Positions 62,751 through 64,000 of a stretch of DNA of 64,000 nucleotides are shown piece after piece. Source of the DNA: [Clostridium] scindens (GTDB lineage Bacteria; Bacillota; Clostridia; Lachnospirales; Lachnospiraceae). The position numbers and the translations under genes are program-made. Numbering within the stretch: the stretch's first letter is position 1; each line of letters begins with the position of its first letter. The notes beneath the pieces were generated by a model. It searched no databases, was not told the DNA's origin, and saw nothing but the letters and a program-made list of their open reading frames with translations. The DNA is taken from NCBI RefSeq assembly GCF_019597925.1, contig NZ_CP080442.1:3673501-3737500 (forward strand), given 5' to 3'.

Positions 62751-63225
62751 CTTTCGCTCCCTCCTTGCTTAAGCCTTCCTTTAGCGCCTGCTCGAATTCT
62801 CCCAGATCCACGTCTGATCCTTCTTTAAAAAGAATTGGCGTAAAGCCCCGCTTGCCAGCCACATACTGCCTTACGATGCTGCTCTTCATGAGAAGGCTTG
62901 CCTCTGCCCTGCTCAAGGACGCATTCGCGATTATCACCAGATATCTGCCATCCGCCTCTTTCCTGAATGCCGCCATGCTCAAAAGAAGCGCCTGTCTGAA
63001 AGAATAATCTCTTCCGGCTCCATTCACATAAAGGATATCCGTTCGCTTTACATCCTCCAATACAAATACTTTTCCATCACCACAGACGATGCTTTTTCTG
63101 ATACGGCATTTTCCATCTGCTTCTTCCGCCATCTTCTTTTGAACCTCATAAAGCCTCTCCTCAAGTTCCCTACTGTCATAACTATCATTTTTCAGAACAC
63201 AGATGATCACGTCGTAATCCTTCAC
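62734..63225 (-). CDS. Hypothetical cytosolic protein
   Basis: 163 residues, no family recognised. The pattern is alternating beta strands and helices: YDVIICVLKNDSYD, KVFVLEDVKRTDILYVN, RYLVIIANASLSRAEASLLM, RGFTPILFKEGSD, which suggests a small Rossmann-like or vWA-like fold without a clear metal site. No signal or membrane segment. It lies 14 bp after the vWA-like gene and overlaps the membrane-protein gene by 17 bp. Confidence 0.7.
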   Translation of the reverse strand: MKDYDVIICVLKNDSYDSRELEERLYEVQKKMAEEADGKCRIRKSIVCGDGKVFVLEDVKRTDILYVNGAGRDYSFRQALLLSMAAFRKEADGRYLVIIANASLSRAEASLLMKSSIVRQYVAGKRGFTPILFKEGSDVDLGEFEQALKEGLSKEGAKDDGRI

Positions 63226-63239
63226 CTTAGACTCCCCCT

Positions 63240-63995
63240 TTAGTTCGAGAACTGGCAGATGATGGAACGTGCCATCAGCGATGCGATTCGTTCTCGTTCT
63301 TCCTGATCTGCCAGCATTTCTGCCGGATATGCCACTTGGGCTTCCGATGGACTCCCGGTTACAGGATCTTTCTCTACGATCTTGAACCTCGGATAATATC
63401 CCGGATAAGCAAAACTATATACATACCGGAATCCCGGGCAATCTTCTGTCCTAAGTTCTGAGCCATTTCCACCTGTAAAGTCCGGCCCGCCCTGCTCATC
63501 CATGGAATCGGTAAGAATCAGCATCCCCACGTTTGCCTCTTTGGGAATCTCATCCTTTACCATGCACAGCACGTCATACAGGCATTCATTCAGCGGCTCG
63601 CAGCCGTTCAGGCTTCCACCCTCAAAGCTAATGCCGCGAAGCGCTGCCTTTACTTCCTCAAAGTCCTTGGTAAAGCAGCCTCCATTATCAAATGTGCTGA
63701 ATCTTGTCCCGTTCTCCTGCATGATAGCAAGCGCGATGCAATATTCCCACCCTCTTCTGTATGTGCCATCGTAGATCTCCTTAATCAGTTTCAGAATCAG
63801 CTTGTACATCCCCAGGAATATGGACGCTGCCGAAAGCGTGCCGTCAAGCGCGATGATCAGATAGTTTTCCGGTCTTCCTCCGACCGCTCTCTGCCTCGTC
63901 TCGAATCTGCGAGGCTGGCTTTTCTTGGGGCCGTATATCTTAGGCATCTTGGTCTCTTCTTCTCTTAGCACCGCATCATTTACTTCCTCTGGCAT
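63240..63995 (-). CDS. vWA-like domain protein (5' end at or beyond window edge)
   Basis: At least 251 residues. After a basic N-terminus (KKSQPRRFETRQR) comes a von Willebrand A-like domain. The first metal-site segment is YLIIALDGTLSAAS (D51, T53, S55, a DxTxS version of the usual DxSxS), a GGSLNGCEPLNECLYDV helix follows, and the third site aspartate is D163 in LILTDSMDEQGG. A long helix follows the first site. The ATG at 63995 is possible, but the frame could continue beyond the edge. Such proteins usually bind partner proteins in a metal-dependent way. Confidence 0.65.
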   Translation of the reverse strand: MPEEVNDAVLREEETKMPKIYGPKKSQPRRFETRQRAVGGRPENYLIIALDGTLSAASIFLGMYKLILKLIKEIYDGTYRRGWEYCIALAIMQENGTRFSTFDNGGCFTKDFEEVKAALRGISFEGGSLNGCEPLNECLYDVLCMVKDEIPKEANVGMLILTDSMDEQGGPDFTGGNGSELRTEDCPGFRYVYSFAYPGYYPRFKIVEKDPVTGSPSEAQVAYPAEMLADQEERERIASLMARSIICQFSN

Positions 63996-64000
63996 CCATC

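Overview
The window reads as a chromosomal segment of a moderate-GC, anaerobic gut Firmicute, most likely a Lachnospiraceae member of the Clostridium scindens / Dorea / Lachnoclostridium kind. That placement is an inference from protein style (radical SAM/DUF4080, DUF6128-like and VanW proteins, GGAGG ribosome binding sites), the large Gram-positive SRP RNA, and the co-occurrence of a V-type and an F-type ATPase. I see no phage genes, insertion sequences, CRISPR arrays, tRNAs or rRNAs.

Layout, left to right. (1) 174-9045, minus strand: a complete V-type ATPase operon in the Enterococcus ntpFIKECGABD order, with a 227-bp gap between ntpB and ntpD full of hairpins and two perfect 37-bp repeats. 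(2) 9195-14839, minus: trmL, a PurM/HypE-like protein, a VanW protein, a 34-residue membrane peptide, nth and a B12-binding-type radical SAM protein. (3) 14993-15254, plus: the large SRP RNA with its own promoter, ending in a hairpin shared with convergent tadA. (4) 15298-21880, minus: tadA, two acidic low-complexity proteins flanking dgt, a GH2 glycosidase and a 4'-phosphopantetheinyl transferase. (5) 22127-24974, plus: aroF, aroB and an SDR oxidoreductase. (6) 25072-27144: a divergent YeiH-type transporter / LysR regulator pair. (7) 27361-33982: an araA-araB-araD operon with a fourth gene for a fucose-isomerase-like enzyme, and a divergent AraC-type regulator. (8) 34035-36044: an internally deleted Rpn-nuclease remnant and an amidohydrolase.

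(9) 36082-55191, minus: two similarly built sugar-sensing and uptake modules placed head to tail. Module 1 is a galactose/glucose-type ABC importer (mglB-A-C), followed by an AraC-type response regulator, a LytS-type histidine kinase, a membrane-anchored binding protein and a lipoprotein paralogue of MglB. Module 2 is a YtfQ-type binding protein, a response regulator, a histidine kinase, then a second YtfQ-type protein with YtfR/YtfT/YjfF-like transporter genes. In both, a duplicated sugar-binding protein sits with the two-component system, which suggests that the spare binding proteins deliver ligand information to the kinases.

(10) 55355-61639, minus: a complete F-type ATP synthase operon, atpBEFHAGDC. 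Rotor-ring residues suggest Na+ coupling for the V-type enzyme and H+ for the F-type enzyme. (11) 62100 to the right edge, minus: a tightly coupled trio (vWA-like protein, unknown cytosolic protein, unknown single-pass membrane protein) that matches no pathway I recognise and is the best candidate for an undescribed system, though it is cut by the window edge.
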